Positions 19,301-34,000 of a DNA stretch of 64,000 nt are shown piece by piece. Both the position numbers and the translations under genes were made by a program. The stretch is taken from assembly GCF_002234675.1 (NCBI RefSeq), contig NC_019868.2:20864743-20928742 (forward strand), read 5' to 3'. The notes below the pieces were generated by a model, which saw only the letters and a program-made list of their open reading frames with translations, was not told where the DNA came from and ran no database searches. Numbering within the stretch: the stretch's first letter is position 1; the number at the start of each line of letters is the position of its first letter. The DNA is from Oryzias latipes. Taxonomy: Eukaryota; Chordata; Actinopteri; Beloniformes; Adrianichthyidae.

Positions 19301-22300
19301 TAAAAGTCAAACAAGGTCAAACTGACCAATCAGGGACTCAGATTTGGTATAGTGACATATGGATGGTGTCCCTTTTAATTTACTAACATGCCAAACATTT
19401 GAAAATCGAGCACGAAGAAGAATCAATAATTATGAATTATACGACACCAAGTCCATCGTACATCGGATTTGAGCTGTAAAAGAAAAAGCCTGGAGCAAGA
19501 TCTGCCTCGCTTCAACATTTCACACCAAGCCCATGTAACTGAAGGTGGTGGACATGTGCTAGAAAAATGAAACAAAGAAGAAGCCCCTTCCTCCTTGTCC
19601 AGTGTGAACACTGTGGGCTAAATGCACATTCAAGAATGAGCATTCTTGAATGTGCGTCAAATGCCGCAGCTTTAGTCCTTCCAGCAGATATATTTACAAA
19701 CCCATGTTACATTTGCGTCTGTTATCGGTGCTGTGGATCACAATTCATTTTTACCTCACAGTGTAATTATGCTGGGTGATACCATGCTTGGGCACATTTT
19801 AGTCTTAGCTGGTTTTTGTTTGTTTTTTTGGCATGACACCAGATACTTTTAGAGACCTCTGAACAATGCTTAAAGCCAACTTTCTTTTAGAAAAGTTTAA
19901 ACTCTGTCAGAGGAAAGGAAAGAGGAATCATACTAGTTGAGCAAACCAGAGGCTTTGGGAGATCAGACGTGGTCGAACTCTTTACAGCTTGTGGTATTTG
20001 AATAAATCCCCAAAGGCACTGCAGATGAAAGCACCTGATAGATGTAAACGTTCTGCTTGGTAATCACCCTAACTGTTTTCCTCAGGATGTCACTTTCTGA
20101 GAATCTGAAGAACTACAGGGACATCTTAAAGCCTGTTGTGTGTCTGTTTTTCCCAACAGGCAATCCAATGGCTTCTTTGACTGAAGCAAGTTAAAAAAAA
20201 AAAAAAAAAGATAAGCAATCATTAACTGCTGTGTGACTGGTTAGACGAGGAGAGTGGTGTTAATTTACTTCAAGTCAAAAAGACCTATCTTTACTACAAA
20301 AATAAACATACTCTGGTATCAATAATATTTCAAATGTAACAGTATTTTAATGTACCGTAGCTAATAATTCTATTTTAAGACCAAAATGTTGCTCAAATGG
20401 GGCTAAGATCTTTTAATTCGTTTTTAATATTATTATTATTACTATGTATTGACAGATAACAAAAGATTTAGCTTTAGAATCACTTAACTTTCCTCACATT
20501 GGCGTAGATTTTTAAAATTAGTTTAAAATTCGTTCAGTAGAAAATGATTGGTCTAATATCCTTCGTCCTATTTTGAACACGTTTTGATTACCGCCAACTC
20601 CTTAATTACTGATTTAAAAAATGTTGATGCTGTTAAGTAGAATTTTAAAATGAATTTATTAAATGCTCACATGAAGAAAGATGAATCTTTTGTAAATAAA
20701 CTAATAGAAATTGATCGTTAGAGGAGGTGGAAGAGTTTCCTGACTGAAAAATGACCTCATTACTCATTGAAGGGAGTTTGTCATGACCAGCATATTGGTT
20801 TCCATTCGTCACCATCCTGTTTTTGCCTCCTGTTTCCATTATCAACATTGCTGTGACTGCTATGCTAGAGAGCATACATTATCTTCCTAATTTTACCAGA
20901 ACTGCTGTGACCTCTGACAGGCGTTCCCAAAAGGGGATGAGTGAATTTCAGAGAGCTAGGTATGTTTCCGTCTGCACAAAAATTACAAAACAAGGTCATT
21001 TGAATGGAGAATAACATACACTGAATCAAGGAGCAATATTTACTTAAATATTTTTTTACTGACTTGACCATTAGTGGTTGTTTTGTCATACAGTTATAAG
21101 CAAATTCTATATTAGATAATTATTTAAGTTGATTTTTAAGGTTTTCCTCCCCTTTATGTTTATTATTAGGAACTACAGGATTGTTGTTTTCAGCGAAGCT
21201 CTTTCCAAGTACAATATATGTCCTTAAACTGCACCACGAGAGAATTGAACTTTCGGTCACCTCTCTCCACATCTGACGTCCTCTCAGTTGTCTCACTCTT
21301 TTCATCATCATTCCTTTGACCAGCCACATTAAGCACTTTTATCCAGTTCTTCCTCACTTCGAGTGCTCTAATCCGTTTTATTGAGTGTGCTGGAGTGTGA
21401 ATCCATCAACACCACTGGTGGATCACAAGGGGTTTGTTGTTGGTTCAGGTCACTCAGTCAGCCAGGATAAGGAGGGCAACACTGGTCCTGGATGTCGGCT
21501 AAACCTTTTTTTTTCCTTGTGGTAGAAAATATTTATGTCTGTTTTCTCGTATCTGACTTCAGCCTTTTTATTATTAACAAAAGTTCTCTATACTTGAAGT
21601 AAGCTGCAATTCAATCTTAAAACAAACAACATCTCTAAATTGAACTTCTGCTAGTATATGTAAAAATGTTCCATTCTCTCAAGGCAAAGCGCATTGCACT
21701 GATGAGCTGTGCCCCATTAAAATCACACATAGGAGCTTTAACAAGCTGGTGCTTTCAGAGAGGGCATTTCACAGATTTGACTGTAGGGCAGCAAACATAC
21801 CTCCAGCACACTTAACAATCTGTTGTATTGATTTGCATTTTAAACACACACCAGTACTGGAAACATTTGCAATGTACTGTGAGACAGAGAAATTTCGAAA
21901 TGCAAATTTAAGATTAATTTTCTTAAAATATGTTCCCCATCCTGATAAAATGCCTTAAGAACATGTTAAAAACACCAAATAAAAACAATTTTCCTTGGAA
22001 TGGGTCTTTAAAGGCATATCAGGTTTTCTCTTGGCCAGCTTTCCAAACAAAAATTACTTAGTTGTTTTCAAAAAGCGTTGCCATGAACTGTACTGAAGTT
22101 TAAATCGAGACACAAATCAGATTGTTTTTTCAGTTTTCGTTTTTTGACCTTTTTTATACTGCAGACCAAAGAAAAGTCATAGTTTTTAGTGAAGTAGAGG
22201 CCTAATGCTGCAAGTAGCAAAATGATACGAGGTATAGTATGCATTTTTAAGACTTTGTTTTAAGACACAATTGCACCATGACAAACGTTTTTATTTAATG

Positions 22301-22353
22301 TTTTAATTTCATCATTTTTTTTACAATCTGATGACCTTGACATTTTCCAAAAA

Positions 22354-22393
22354 GGATGGATGGATGGATGGATGGATGGATGGATGGATGGAG
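22354..22393. repeat. (GGAT)n microsatellite
   Basis: Ten units of the tetranucleotide GGAT in perfect tandem. Confidence 0.97.
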
Positions 22394-23322
22394 GTATAGG
22401 TAGGTGGGAGTGTAGATGGAAAATATTAGGTGCTTAGTCCCTATATTTTATATTTTCCTTGTTTTTCTACATTAAACTGCTATTATTTTGTATTTGACAT
22501 CATTTGAATTTCTGAATCTCAACTTCAAAGATGGTATGCCTGTCACTTATTCTACAATGTCATGTATGATACGTTACATTGCCTCATGATTATCTAAATC
22601 CAGAGTTTGTGATTTATTTTCCAATAGGTGGCAAACCAACCTGGTTTTCTTGATGAAGCAGGACTCCCCCCTGTGGTGCGTGGCACTTATCAAATCAGTC
22701 TACTGACCCATGGTCTCTCCTTTCAGAATCTACCCCCACCCTCCTCTCCCCAGAGGAAATCTAGTCTCTTCTGTCATTCTACTCTAAATTCAGATGAGAC
22801 AAATGTCAGGAGTGGTTATCATCCTGACCTGTGCAGCATCTCATTCAATTCCAAAGAGGGAGCATTAGTAATACTGGGAATTTTCTCCCAGGCAACTTCC
22901 ATCCTGCCTTTCTACAGGCCAGTCAAATTGAAAAATCTTGTTTTACTTTGGGAATTCTGCTCATTCACCTTTATGCTGAGGATGAGGTGAATCCCGCTAC
23001 CAACCAGATACTCATTTTCCTATCAATCTAGCTTTTATAGCCAAAAACATAGGCTCTGGTTCAGTTATAAAAATAAATTGCCATTTTTCATTACCCCATC
23101 TGTAAACACATTTTCTCGTGAATCCTCATGACATAAATATGAGCAGTGGAAGCTGATGAATAATACCCTAAATAAATCCACCTTAGAATGAAAACAGTGT
23201 TCTCCTCCTTGGTGTGTTGGTGCGTGTGTGTTTATATTTCAGGGCATGGTGTCCAAACAGATGTGAAGGAAGAATTTTCCCTCTAGCTGCAGGATCCAAC
23301 TCATGTGCAGGGTCCTCTACAA

Positions 23323-23349
23323 ACACACACACACACACACACACACACT
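23323..23349. repeat. (CA)n microsatellite
   Basis: About 13 perfect CA units in the intergenic region. Confidence 0.95.
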
Positions 23350-24941
23350 CGTGTGCGTACCGGAATGGAAGCACAGACACGCTGATTCTCCTCTTGCCAC
23401 AGGGATTAAGACACACCAATTAGTATGCACCAGTTGATTTAGTCAGGACCAGCCAGAAAGCTCAGTAGGAAAATAAAGGTTTGTGTGGCCGATGCTGTAT
23501 ATCTCGCCTGGACAGACATTAGAATTGATAAGTGCAGGAAAATAATTAGGGATACTAAACTTCTAATGACTTGGGGAGCTAAATAGACAATTATAGAGTA
23601 ATGGGTATTGCAGTTTAGGAGATGCAGTCATTTGTTTGTTCCTCTATGAGAAATAATTCAGTGAACAAACAAATATTCTTCTTTTAGATAGACAAGATAG
23701 ACAACTTTATTTATTCATTTGGGAGGTTCCCGCATGGAAATTGACATGTATTATAATGTATTATTTAACTACCATATTGTTTGTGTGCTATACTTTTGTA
23801 ATTGTGGGGGGTTGGTATAGAGATATAGTACATTTTGATCATTTTAAAAGTACTTTAGATATTGCTAATGCCTTAATAAAAAAAATATCCTTTCTGTTTA
23901 GGTGTTCTTGGAAAATAGATTATATTAGACAAATGTTTTGTGCAAATATATTCATTTATTCCATTTACAGAATAGCTGCCCTCATAGTCTTTCCTTTTCC
24001 TTTGTTACAATTTGTGTGATGGTCTCCAATCCAAATTCTACTCTCTCATCTGTGTTGTCATGCTTTTAAATCCTCATTTACATCTCATCAGACATCTGCA
24101 AAGAACTCTGTCCATTTCCACACTTCATTTTCTGTCCCATTTTTAATTTCCCACTTTCAAAATCAGTGAACTGAAAAACCATTCTTACTTTAGATGACCC
24201 CTCTGTGTTTCAGTCTGCTTTGCTGTTTTTTTTTTTTGGTACCTTTATAAAATAAAAGTGAAGCAGTAAACTGCAGACCTGGTATCATTTTAAATCACAA
24301 GATAAGAGATAGATAAGAAAAACAAAACTACTTTTTTTTACTACTGATCCAACTAGTTCAGAAATAAGGGGAACTTGCAGCAAAATAAAAAGGTTTAGTA
24401 ACTTTCCTGGTTTCACTTTGGAATTTATAAAAATTTAGCTAATTTATTTTATGTTAATCCAGTAAACAATTAGGATTTTAAAAGGTGTGGTTTTATGTTT
24501 TGTTTCACAACTGTGTAAAAACAGGATGGCATTTCTTTGGTCCATTCTTTAATAGTATCATTGAATTTGCTGACGCTGAACTTGTGTTTTTACAAAATAG
24601 GTTGATGTGCTTTAAACACACCCCTCTCTGTTCTTGGGATTTAAACAACCCCACACCCCTTTCCTTCACTCATCCATCCCCACTCCCTTTCAAATAAAAA
24701 CAAATACTTTATTTACACATATAAGAAACCATAAATTATTTTAAAATGATAAATATTAGTAGCAACACGAAATAAAGACCATGTGAAACAAGTAAAGTGC
24801 AAATCCAAAGCATAATAATAGAAAACGTGTAACTTATTAGGAAGTAAATTTCACAAATTTATTTCAGCTCATATTCTGCAACTATTCATGAAATAACTTC
24901 ATGAATAGTTGTAGAATTAAGTTTGCCCTGATATAGTCCAA

Positions 24942-24965
24942 CCCCCCCCCCCCCCCCCCCCCCCC
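24942..24965. repeat. Poly(C) tract of 24 bases
   Basis: An uninterrupted run of C. The exact length may be an assembly estimate. Confidence 0.9.
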
Positions 24966-27900
24966 ACCACCTCATTTTTAGACCTAATATACTTGGCTTG
25001 CAGTCAGACTGTGAACATACTGTCTTGTTTCCTAAAAAAAAACATAGTTTTTTGTTATTTTATTCTTTATATACACAATTACCAATTTACAAGAAAATAT
25101 CCCTCTGCAACCCTGTTCTTATACTTTAAAATAGGGAATACTTTGCATTTATATGTATCCTGCTTTATGCTTGAACATTAGTTTATTTCGCCCCTAATTT
25201 GTCCCATAATTGACTTTGTCTTTTTGAAATGCAAACCCTTTTTTGTTTTTATGGAATTACTTTTGGGTTTACGTGAACCCTTAAGTTGTTTCCTCCTTCT
25301 CTCTCAACAACGGTACTTAAACTCCATCCAGTTTCAGTTATCTCCGAACCTAATTCATAAACACAGCTGATTTGAAAAATCAAAACCTATGAACAAAATA
25401 AATTAGATGATTGGTGAACTTGTGTGATCCTAGTATCCAGGTGAAAGAACTCTTATAGCCTTTTCTCCCTTCCTGTCTGTCTGGTCTAAAGGTTCAGAGG
25501 AACTTAGGCATCTGCTCAATTTATTATTATTTTTTTCTTTGTACAATTGGGATTTTTTTTTAGTGAGATCACTATCTGCCACTCTTAAATTTAAAAGAAA
25601 GCAAATTTTAGAAACTTAAAACTGCCAGTGCCTGAAGGTTACTTTGGACTTTTTACAGCTCCCATTTACTGTGTGCACAGCAAGAAATGTCCCAACGACA
25701 GAACTCCTGCTCAGCAGCATCAGGCGGGTAAATCTCCCTCATAATTTGTATGTTATGAAACACTGCCTTCACTTGTGGTAAAAACAAGGTGCCTACCCGA
25801 ACTAGTCAGGGAAAATTTGTCCTGAGGGTTTTTTCTTTTTTTTTTTTGAATCCCCCTCCAATGGTATAAATATGTGGTTTCAAGAAACAAAGGTTTTAAG
25901 TCTTTCACTCCCATTTGATAAAAACAATGGTTTGTTCATTAAAGTAACAGACAAAGAAACAAAAACCAAAAAGCTAAATAGCTAAATAGGTTCTGTCAAA
26001 GACAGGGACCAATTTTTTCTTTTAGTTTTTTTCCCCCATGACTTAAACTTGTTTTTTATTTCTTTATTGAACCACATTTCAAAAAATATTTTTGCAACTA
26101 AATGATTCAAACTAGCTAGTTTTGCCCAGCTTTAGCTGATGACATATGACAAAAATAATCAAATTCAAGTGGTTCAAAACCAGTGTCTGCTTGTGTAAAC
26201 ATGCAGGACACATGTCTGAGTCATCTTAATAGCTTCATTTGCCCAAAAATTAGCGTTACAGTCTTGCATTGGCGCTGTGGCACAAAATCCAAAAAGTGTC
26301 TGCTGACCTGAGCAAACAACATAATTTACTGTTAAGACTGTGATTTTTGAAAACACAAGATGTGTGTTTGTGTGAACCCTTTTTTGTTTTTTGGCGGTGG
26401 GCTAAAGTTTATTCTAATTTATCATTTTATTTTGATATATCAAATTGAACCAAGTTTTTGTGATTACCAATCCACAGCGATGACCACATTTTGGTTGGCG
26501 TTGCTGTCTTTCTAACGGAGAGAAGGGGGTTCCTTATCATCCAAATCAAAAGACAGCTTGGTTGTTGCCCCCCTCCCACTTCATGTTTAGTTTGTGATGC
26601 TTTCGTTTGTACAGGAAGCTATAGGTTTACCGATCAACAAGCCAAGAAGTCTCTTATAATCAGGCTGAACAGGTGATAACTTTAACCCAACCCACAAATT
26701 ATCAGAAGATTTCTTCAGATGAAATGATTAAGTGAGGGAGTTTGTGTTTGAGTTTCTGCATTTGTGTTGATTAAATTATCATTTGATTAATGTCAATACA
26801 ATGTTTTGCCAATTTAATTAGCGAAAAAACTATCAAACAGTGCAGTTGCTTTGTTGTTATTACGAAAATAAGTAGCAAAAAATTATTTATCCCCGATGAT
26901 ACTTTAGAGTCTAAAAGCTTTGAATGTTGCCAACAATAACACATAAAATCTTGTTCATTTTAGTAAGTGCAGACATTTTAATTTAAAGCTTATGAGCCAG
27001 TAAAAGCTGCTTTTGTAGATAAATGTGTCTCATCTAAATTAAGTTGTTAAACTGGGACTTTAATTATTTTAATGACTGTGTGTGAATAGATTAAATCGTT
27101 TGTGTTGTTCTTTTTTTTAGAAATATTTTGTTGTTTCAAGCTATTCCCTCATTTATACCAAAGGCAGCATTTTGGAGTTTTTTTGTTTGTTTGTTTTCTT
27201 TCTGTGGTTAGTTTTGGAAGTTTAAGTCAAACACTTTTCAGGTTGGAAATCTGATAGCAGTAATACATTTTTGTGTGTTTTGAATAATGACAGTGTTACT
27301 GACAATAAAAGGTGATAATATGAAACTGATGTCTCACACCAAAACAGATGCATCATGCCGGGACATGTGCCTTTCCCTTCAAGAGCGAAGGCTGGCAAAC
27401 CTGCCTGACCTAGCCAGCCTAACTATTGAACCAACAAAAAAAAAAGGGATTTGGCTCAACAGTGCGAAGAATTCAGAATTTATTTTTAAACAGAAAGTTT
27501 ATTAATGGTCAGTACCAGGATTAGTCTCATAGTCTCTAGTTTTGAGTTTAGCAATGACAACAACAAAAAGGGCTTTTTTTATTTCTGTGCAAAGTAAAAT
27601 AGAAAATTTAGAAAGAGGACATTATGTGTAAATGATACCCTTATGTTATATATTTAAAAATATTTGGAACTTGTATTTGTAGAGGCTGAACAAATGCATA
27701 CTGATGACAGCTAAGCTATGTTTTTCCCAAGGAGTTGAAAATTTGTTGCACAGCTCACAGCTGCAATAATGTTAATTAAAGTCCACAGTCACTGTTTAAA
27801 TAAAGAAAAGAAATACATTTACAGTATATATATATATAAGAATTTGTGCAGTGTGCACAATAAGCCATGTCAAATATATATAATCCATTTTATAGAGTAG

Positions 27901-29523
27901 GAATAGAATTTCTTTTCTTTTTTAAGCCTTTGAATTTGGTATCGTTGAGGATAGGTTGGTTCAGTTTTGTACAAAAAATTACAATATTTCTTTTTTTATG
28001 AATGTTTATTTTTTCAAAAAAATCCTTTGTTGTCATAAAGATGGATACAATGATACATCAGAGGAACTAAATATGTTCTCTCTAAAGGCTCAGTAACTTC
28101 TTACTTTCTAGTAGAGGGTGCTGCAACACAGTGAACCATAAACTGTCATATTCCTATTTATGGTAGCAGTAAGGACATGGAAGAAACACAACAAATGGAG
28201 TCTACGATGCATAAAAAAATGCAAAGCTTTTCTTATCTTACAGCTAAAGAGTTCCAGACTTTTGCTGGCATCAAAAGCTACTCATAAACTCCAGCAGGAG
28301 CTTCATAATTTGCAAAGCTGAGGCTAAACTTCACATCACTGATCCAAGTATGGGATGATGTGAATGGAAGCACATCTGGAGTGGAGTGTGTTTTTTCATG
28401 AATAGGACTTGTCTGTCTAGTATATATGTGAGGGTTTTGGCATGTGGTGCACTGTAAAGACTGTGACGTTCAGTGGAGAAGGTTAAATTCAAAAGTGGCA
28501 CTAAATCTAAGAAATGTACTTGAAACTGCAACATAGCTGTGGTGAGATTTCTTGTAAAAAAAGTTGTACCGGTAAATCTGGATTTAATTTAGTCAAACAG
28601 CCATTTATTAAAGTATAACTGGTTTGCTCAGAGTCTCAGAGTCAAGCCTTTTTTGTCATATTTGTCTGTAAAAATGGATTTTAATGGGGACAAAAAAAGT
28701 CAAGCTCTCAGATTTCTTATCATTTATAAAATCTTGATCTCTCCGTTCTCTCCCTCCCTCATAGAAACTCTGTTCATATTGCCATGTTTACTACATGTTG
28801 ACATGGAAAATATTTTAGGGTGAAATAGCATTGATTCATATATACACACCGTCTCATTGCCTTCTGTGTTTGTCTTTAAACTTCACTTTTCCCCAAATCG
28901 TGTATATAAACCATGTTTAGGACCAGCCGATCATTTACTGCCTTAATCTCTGGACTCTGTTTCATGGAGAAGGAGCTGCTGCGCTTCAGGCTCCCCGGAG
29001 GAACACCTGGACTCCATCTGTGGATTTTTCTGGGCTCGTTGGATTACTGCGCTGGCAGCACGCTGGCAATTTAGGAACAAATGTTTGTGTGATTAAAAAC
29101 CCATTTGAAGATTGGAAGTCTTTAATCGTTCTTTAACAAAAGGTCTGAGTATGGGGGGGGGTGTTTCGTGGTTTTTAAACTGCGGACAGAAGTTGAATGG
29201 CACAGAGTGTATTCCGGCAAATTCCACTAACCTTTGAAGAGGCAAAAAGACAGAAAGGTTGTTAAATGACCTCCTTGCCTTTCATCACCTGCGCTCGTGT
29301 GTCTGGAGTGTGTGCTTGTTTACACATAACAGCGAGCTGACGATTTATGGCTTATGGCAGTGGGCATGACCACCCGTCTCTGGGCTTGACGTTCTGTGCT
29401 ACCGTTTACTAAACATCTTTGATAGGACACCACTGTTTTAGTAAATACAGAGGGCATGTGTGTGTGTGAGTGTGTGTCCTTGTGCATGTTTTGGGTTGAA
29501 CTGGTACCTGGAAATTTCACTTT

Positions 29524-31075
29524 CTGTTGAGGTTGTACTCATAGGTTTACATACCCTGGAAGAAATGAGGATTTCATGATCATTTTTTATGCAGGATAAC
29601 GCATAAACCTTTTTCCCACTCATGGTTAGTGTTTGGGTGAAGCCATGTATTGTCAAAAAAATCCATTTAGCCATTTTAAACAATAATGATAACAGAAACT
29701 TCCCACATGTCCCTATTCAAAAGTGCACATGCACTGATGACTTTGTTCTGAATACATGAACACAAGTTGATATGAAAGGCTTTGAAAGGCAGCTAAAGGT
29801 AATCACCCTCACCTGTGACTCTTTCAGCTGTAATCAGTGTATGGGCACAAAAGGTTTTGGAGTTTCTGGTCTCCCAGCAAACTTTTGCATCCTTCATCCA
29901 GTTCTGCATTGACATTTCTGGATCCTGAGTCATGGGGAAAGCTAAAGAGCTGACAAAAAGATGTACGCGAATAGGTAACTGAACTGTACAAAACAGGAGA
30001 GGGATATAAGAAGACGTCCAAGGAACTACAAATGCCAGTCTGCAGTGTTCAAACTTTGATCAAAAAGTTGGAATTGAGGGGGTTCTGTTGAAACCAAACT
30101 ATGGTCAGGTAGACCAATAAAAATCAGAAAAATCATTAGTGATGCAAAGAAACCCAGTAACCCACACATAACTTCAGCCTTAATCCAGGACGCTCCGAAA
30201 GATTGTGGTGTGGATGTCTCAATTCGTACAATAAGGAGGCACCCAAAGAAAAACGGGCTGCATGGTGGAGTCGCAAAGAGAAAGCCTTTTTGCACATATG
30301 CCACAAAATAGCTGGCTTGCAATACACCAAACACGCTTCTGGACCAAAGTCATTTGGAGTGATGAGACCAAGATTAATCGTTTTGGCCACAACCATAAAC
30401 TCTAGATTTGGTAAGGAGTCAACAAGGCCTTTCATGAAAAAAAGCACTATTCCTACTGTGAAACATGGAGGCAGATCGCTGATGGTTTGGGAATGTGTGA
30501 GCTACAAAGACATGAGAAACTTGGTTAAAATTGACATTAAGATGAGTGCAGCACGGTTATCAGAAGATACTACAGGAAAACTTGCACTTTTCTGCTCTGA
30601 GGCTCCAATGTACACTTGAACATTTCAACATAACAACGATTAAAACACAAGGCCAAGTCCACCTGTCATTGGTTCCAACAGAATAAGGTAATGGTTCTGG
30701 AGTGGCCGTCACAGCTTCCTGACCTCAATATTATTGAGCCGCTCTAGGGAGGTCTCAAATGAGCAGTTCAAGCAAGACAGCCCAAGAATTTAAAGGAACT
30801 TGAGGTTTTCTGCCAAAACCTCTTTGAGAAAGAAAGAACCAAATTCACAACTACCACAATAGAGATTAAGCTGTTATTGATGCAGAAGGAGACAATACGA
30901 GGTATGAATGCCTTTTGATTTGTGTAACTTGGGATGTTTCTGTTGTCATTATGATTTATAAAGTGTTAGCACTGTTTTTTTTAACAATAAATGGCTTCAC
31001 CCAACCACTAACCATGAGTGGAAGAAAAATGCTTTTGTGTCATCAGGAGCAGAACTTCAACAGTTACCCAAGGGG
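29524..31075 (+). mobile_element. Inactivated Tc1-type (Tc1/mariner) DNA transposon
   Basis: The left end reads GTTGAGGTTGTACTCATAGG followed by TTTACATACCC, the style of teleost Tc1-type inverted repeats. An inner inverted repeat pairs CCACTCATGGTTAGTGTTTG near 29.62 kb with its reverse complement near 31.01 kb. Between them, plus-strand transposase remnants are readable: SGRPIKIRKIISDAKKP, SIRTIRRHPKKNGL (helix-turn-helix region), SFGVMRPR where the family has a WSDET-like motif in another frame, and STIPTVKHGGRSLMVWECVS. Several frame changes and stops break the gene, and the outer right repeat is not recognisable. It is a transpositionally dead fossil in the gabrp-foxi1 interval. Confidence 0.85.
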
Positions 31076-34000
31076 ATGCAGTGAATCTCCTCACTCTGAG
31101 GGGAACCAATGTCCCCCCAGGGATGAGTTCTTTTTCTTTTCCATCTACAAATCTTAACCCAGGACAGCTCTGACAATCCGAAATCTCTCATGCATGGCAG
31201 CTCTGGAATATTCGGCTCTGTCTGAGTTTATATTGTAAACAGCGGGCCCATCTGCATTGCAGTGCCTTCACACACATCTCTCTTAAGAGTGTGACGTCTT
31301 GTGTGCGGGTGAGTTCCGTTAGTTCAACAGGTGTGTGGAAGAGGGCCACGAGCCAGGCAGCAGGTGAAGATGTGGATTTATAGATTTTAATCATATAGCT
31401 GTGTTGAGCAATAATTCTCCTGCCCGAGGCGAGAGCTGTCCACAGTTAGAGTGACATAAGACTTACAGATGACTTCTTTGGGTATCCTTCAATCATAGAC
31501 AAGGCACTGAGTGTCAGGTAAAATGGAAGCTTTCAGTACAAAGTTCTGTCATAATGTTTTTTTTTTCCAATGAGAAAATAGAAATCTATTTTTACATGAC
31601 TGATTTTCGCAAAGGAAATTGGTTTTCCGTAAAGAAAAGATAAGAAAAACATCCAGAAACAGGTTTTCTGTTCAGATGTAAAACATGACATTAAATGTCC
31701 ATAAACTAAATTAATTAAAGACCCCAAAAAACACACAAATAATGTTCCATGGTTATAGGATATATCACGTCTTAGGTATTTGAGGGGGGAAAAGTAATTG
31801 ACTTTTCTTCAAATAAACAGTTCAGGTTTTGCAGATTTTTATCCACAAAGCTGCAACTGCAATCCATGGAATCCCCAGTTGACATCCCCACCCATGGGGG
31901 GATTGACAGTTACAAATTTGCATCAGTTTGACACTTGTTCAACGTTAAGGTGGTGTCTGCTGTTAATGGGATCTCAAAGACAATATCAAACTGTATTCCC
32001 GTTGGCAGCGGGGGTGTTAATCTTGGATTGATTCGGTGGAGGACCTCCGCTGTTCTCTGTGCACCTTGTTAAACCTGTCAGCACAAGTCTAAGCCCTGAC
32101 ATGGGGAGGGGGAAAAAAAGGACCAATTAGACGCCTAAGCAATACTGAAAAAGGGACAATGTGAGACAGGGAAGCAACATGCTTAGACAGTGAAATAACA
32201 ATGTTCTATATTATCACAATTTTTTCTCTCCACTTTATATTTTACTTTTACCCTTTTTGCTCCCTAGATTCTGCTGGTCAACAAACAGATCCGATTTCAA
32301 TCCCATCCCCAATTGATCTGTTTTTCACAGTTCAGTCTAAGACCTGCCTCATTACATGCAAATCCCTACACTGTTTGGCAAGTTAAAAACTTCAAAAACA
32401 ATGAAATTATTCATTCAGTTGTGCCAGTCCTGCTTCATCACATGCAAAAAATGATTTTTAAAGTTCTTTATAACTACTTATTTATAACTACTACTGATTT
32501 TTATAACTACCTTTATAATTACTTAAAAACATTTTATAAATACTAAACATTATGTATGTTAAAACTCTTGTTAATCCAGGATCTTTACATAGCAGAAAAG
32601 GTTTTTAAAAGTTCATCTGAACTTGTTTTTTTAAAAGACTTTCTCAATCAATAATGTTTTCTATTTTTTGGTTGATTGTCTGTTTAAAGCTCTCTCTTTG
32701 ACTTGCTCAGGTATTCATTTTTTGTTTTGTTTATTTGTTTTGTATTAATTTCAATTCTTTCCCAAGTTGTGATGTTCTTCCCATCGCGCTAGACTACATA
32801 AATTATTTTTAATGCTTGCTATCTGTTTTGGAATCTCTTCTCCCGCTCTAAAAAGCATGATACCTGCTGAAAGGGGTTCCTGATTTTGCATAAGAATTTG
32901 GCAGTCAGAATTCCCGGAAGGAGCGGTGGAGTTTTGCGGTGCGGGGCAATCCAAGACTTCTCACACACACTTTAAATCAGATATGCTTGCAGGCCTGACC
33001 AAACAAATAAAGTAAGGCTTCATATTCCATCCAAATGCAGCTTTGTCTCTCACTTTGAAATCAGTTATGCAAATTTCCAGAGGTTGACCTCCTGCCACTA
33101 ACACACTTTGTTACGAGAGCAGAGATGTTAGACTCCACTTGATCCTTTTAAGTGTGCTGTGTTATGAGGGCAGAGTATCTCTCCTGCTCTTTTGTTTTTT
33201 GTGCTCTTGTTTTCGGTATAAATGTTTGTCATGCTGCCTGTGTTTCAGGGTAAATAAAAGCCTAAGGTTGAAATCAGAAAAAGTGTTTGTTTGTTTATTT
33301 GAACATCATACCCATTGTTCTATTAATGAGCAAAACAGCACAGACAAAATGCTCTTTTTCCCCCCTTTTTTTTAATGACATTTCACATGGTTATATTTTA
33401 ACAGCTTTAAAAACGTTCATCATTTGTTAATGTGAAAGGTTTGTACTTATTTCCAGTTTGCAGGAGAATCTGATTCAACTCATATTGATTGTAGGAAAAC
33501 CAACAAAACCCCAAACAACCAAATTTAATGTGTAAGTTACATTTTCAGCTTACATCATTAAAAAAAATATTTCCATGCAAACTTTTCTGTTTTTGGTTGT
33601 CCTGACAAACTAACAAACACATGCTGATGATCTTTTATTTGATATCCTGTGGAAACGTTCCTTTTCTTGTGCATTTCTTCAGCATTTGTAGTAAACAAGT
33701 AATGAAAAAAATGTAAAAACTGCTTTAGTGTGCAATTGTTTATACATCCAGACTTACTTTTTGTGCTTTTAAAGTTTTAAAGTCAAATAGATTTTAAGCA
33801 TAAGTATCTTCATTTGGAATAAAAAGGTCAGTTTAGCTGCAAAACAGAGAGCAGATGCCTTCTAACAGCTGTAAAAGCTGTACTGGTTGAGTGGCTTTCA
33901 TTTGGTTGTTCTAGCAGTTTCATCTTTATCGCCATCTCAAAGTCATTGGTCCCCTTCCCAACTTTATTAAGCTGCTTTTATCCAGTCAGCAGTATCTGGG

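Larger units (their letters stand above)
13800..29520. other. Intergenic region between gabrp and foxi1, left portion; no gene supported
   Basis: About 16 kb of AT-rich DNA in which every open frame is short (under about 120 codons), lacks family motifs and has no partner exons. The largest, at 22628-22990, is Pro/Ser-rich without a recognisable domain. Unique, less AT-rich patches are at 15.84-16.36 kb and 22.6-23.0 kb. gabrp transcription starts at the left end, so its promoter should lie just right of 13.8 kb. A short plus-strand frame near 28.96-29.07 kb (MEKELLRFRLPGG..., 36 codons) is noted but unsupported. Confidence 0.5.

Noticed and set aside
22628-22990. 120-codon plus-strand frame as a gene
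   Set aside because: No domain, no splice partners, and composition like surrounding DNA; initiation and expression unsupported.
28964-29074. Short frame MEKELLRFRLPGG... as a micropeptide
   Set aside because: 36 codons with no conservation information; GC-rich patch may simply be regulatory or chance.
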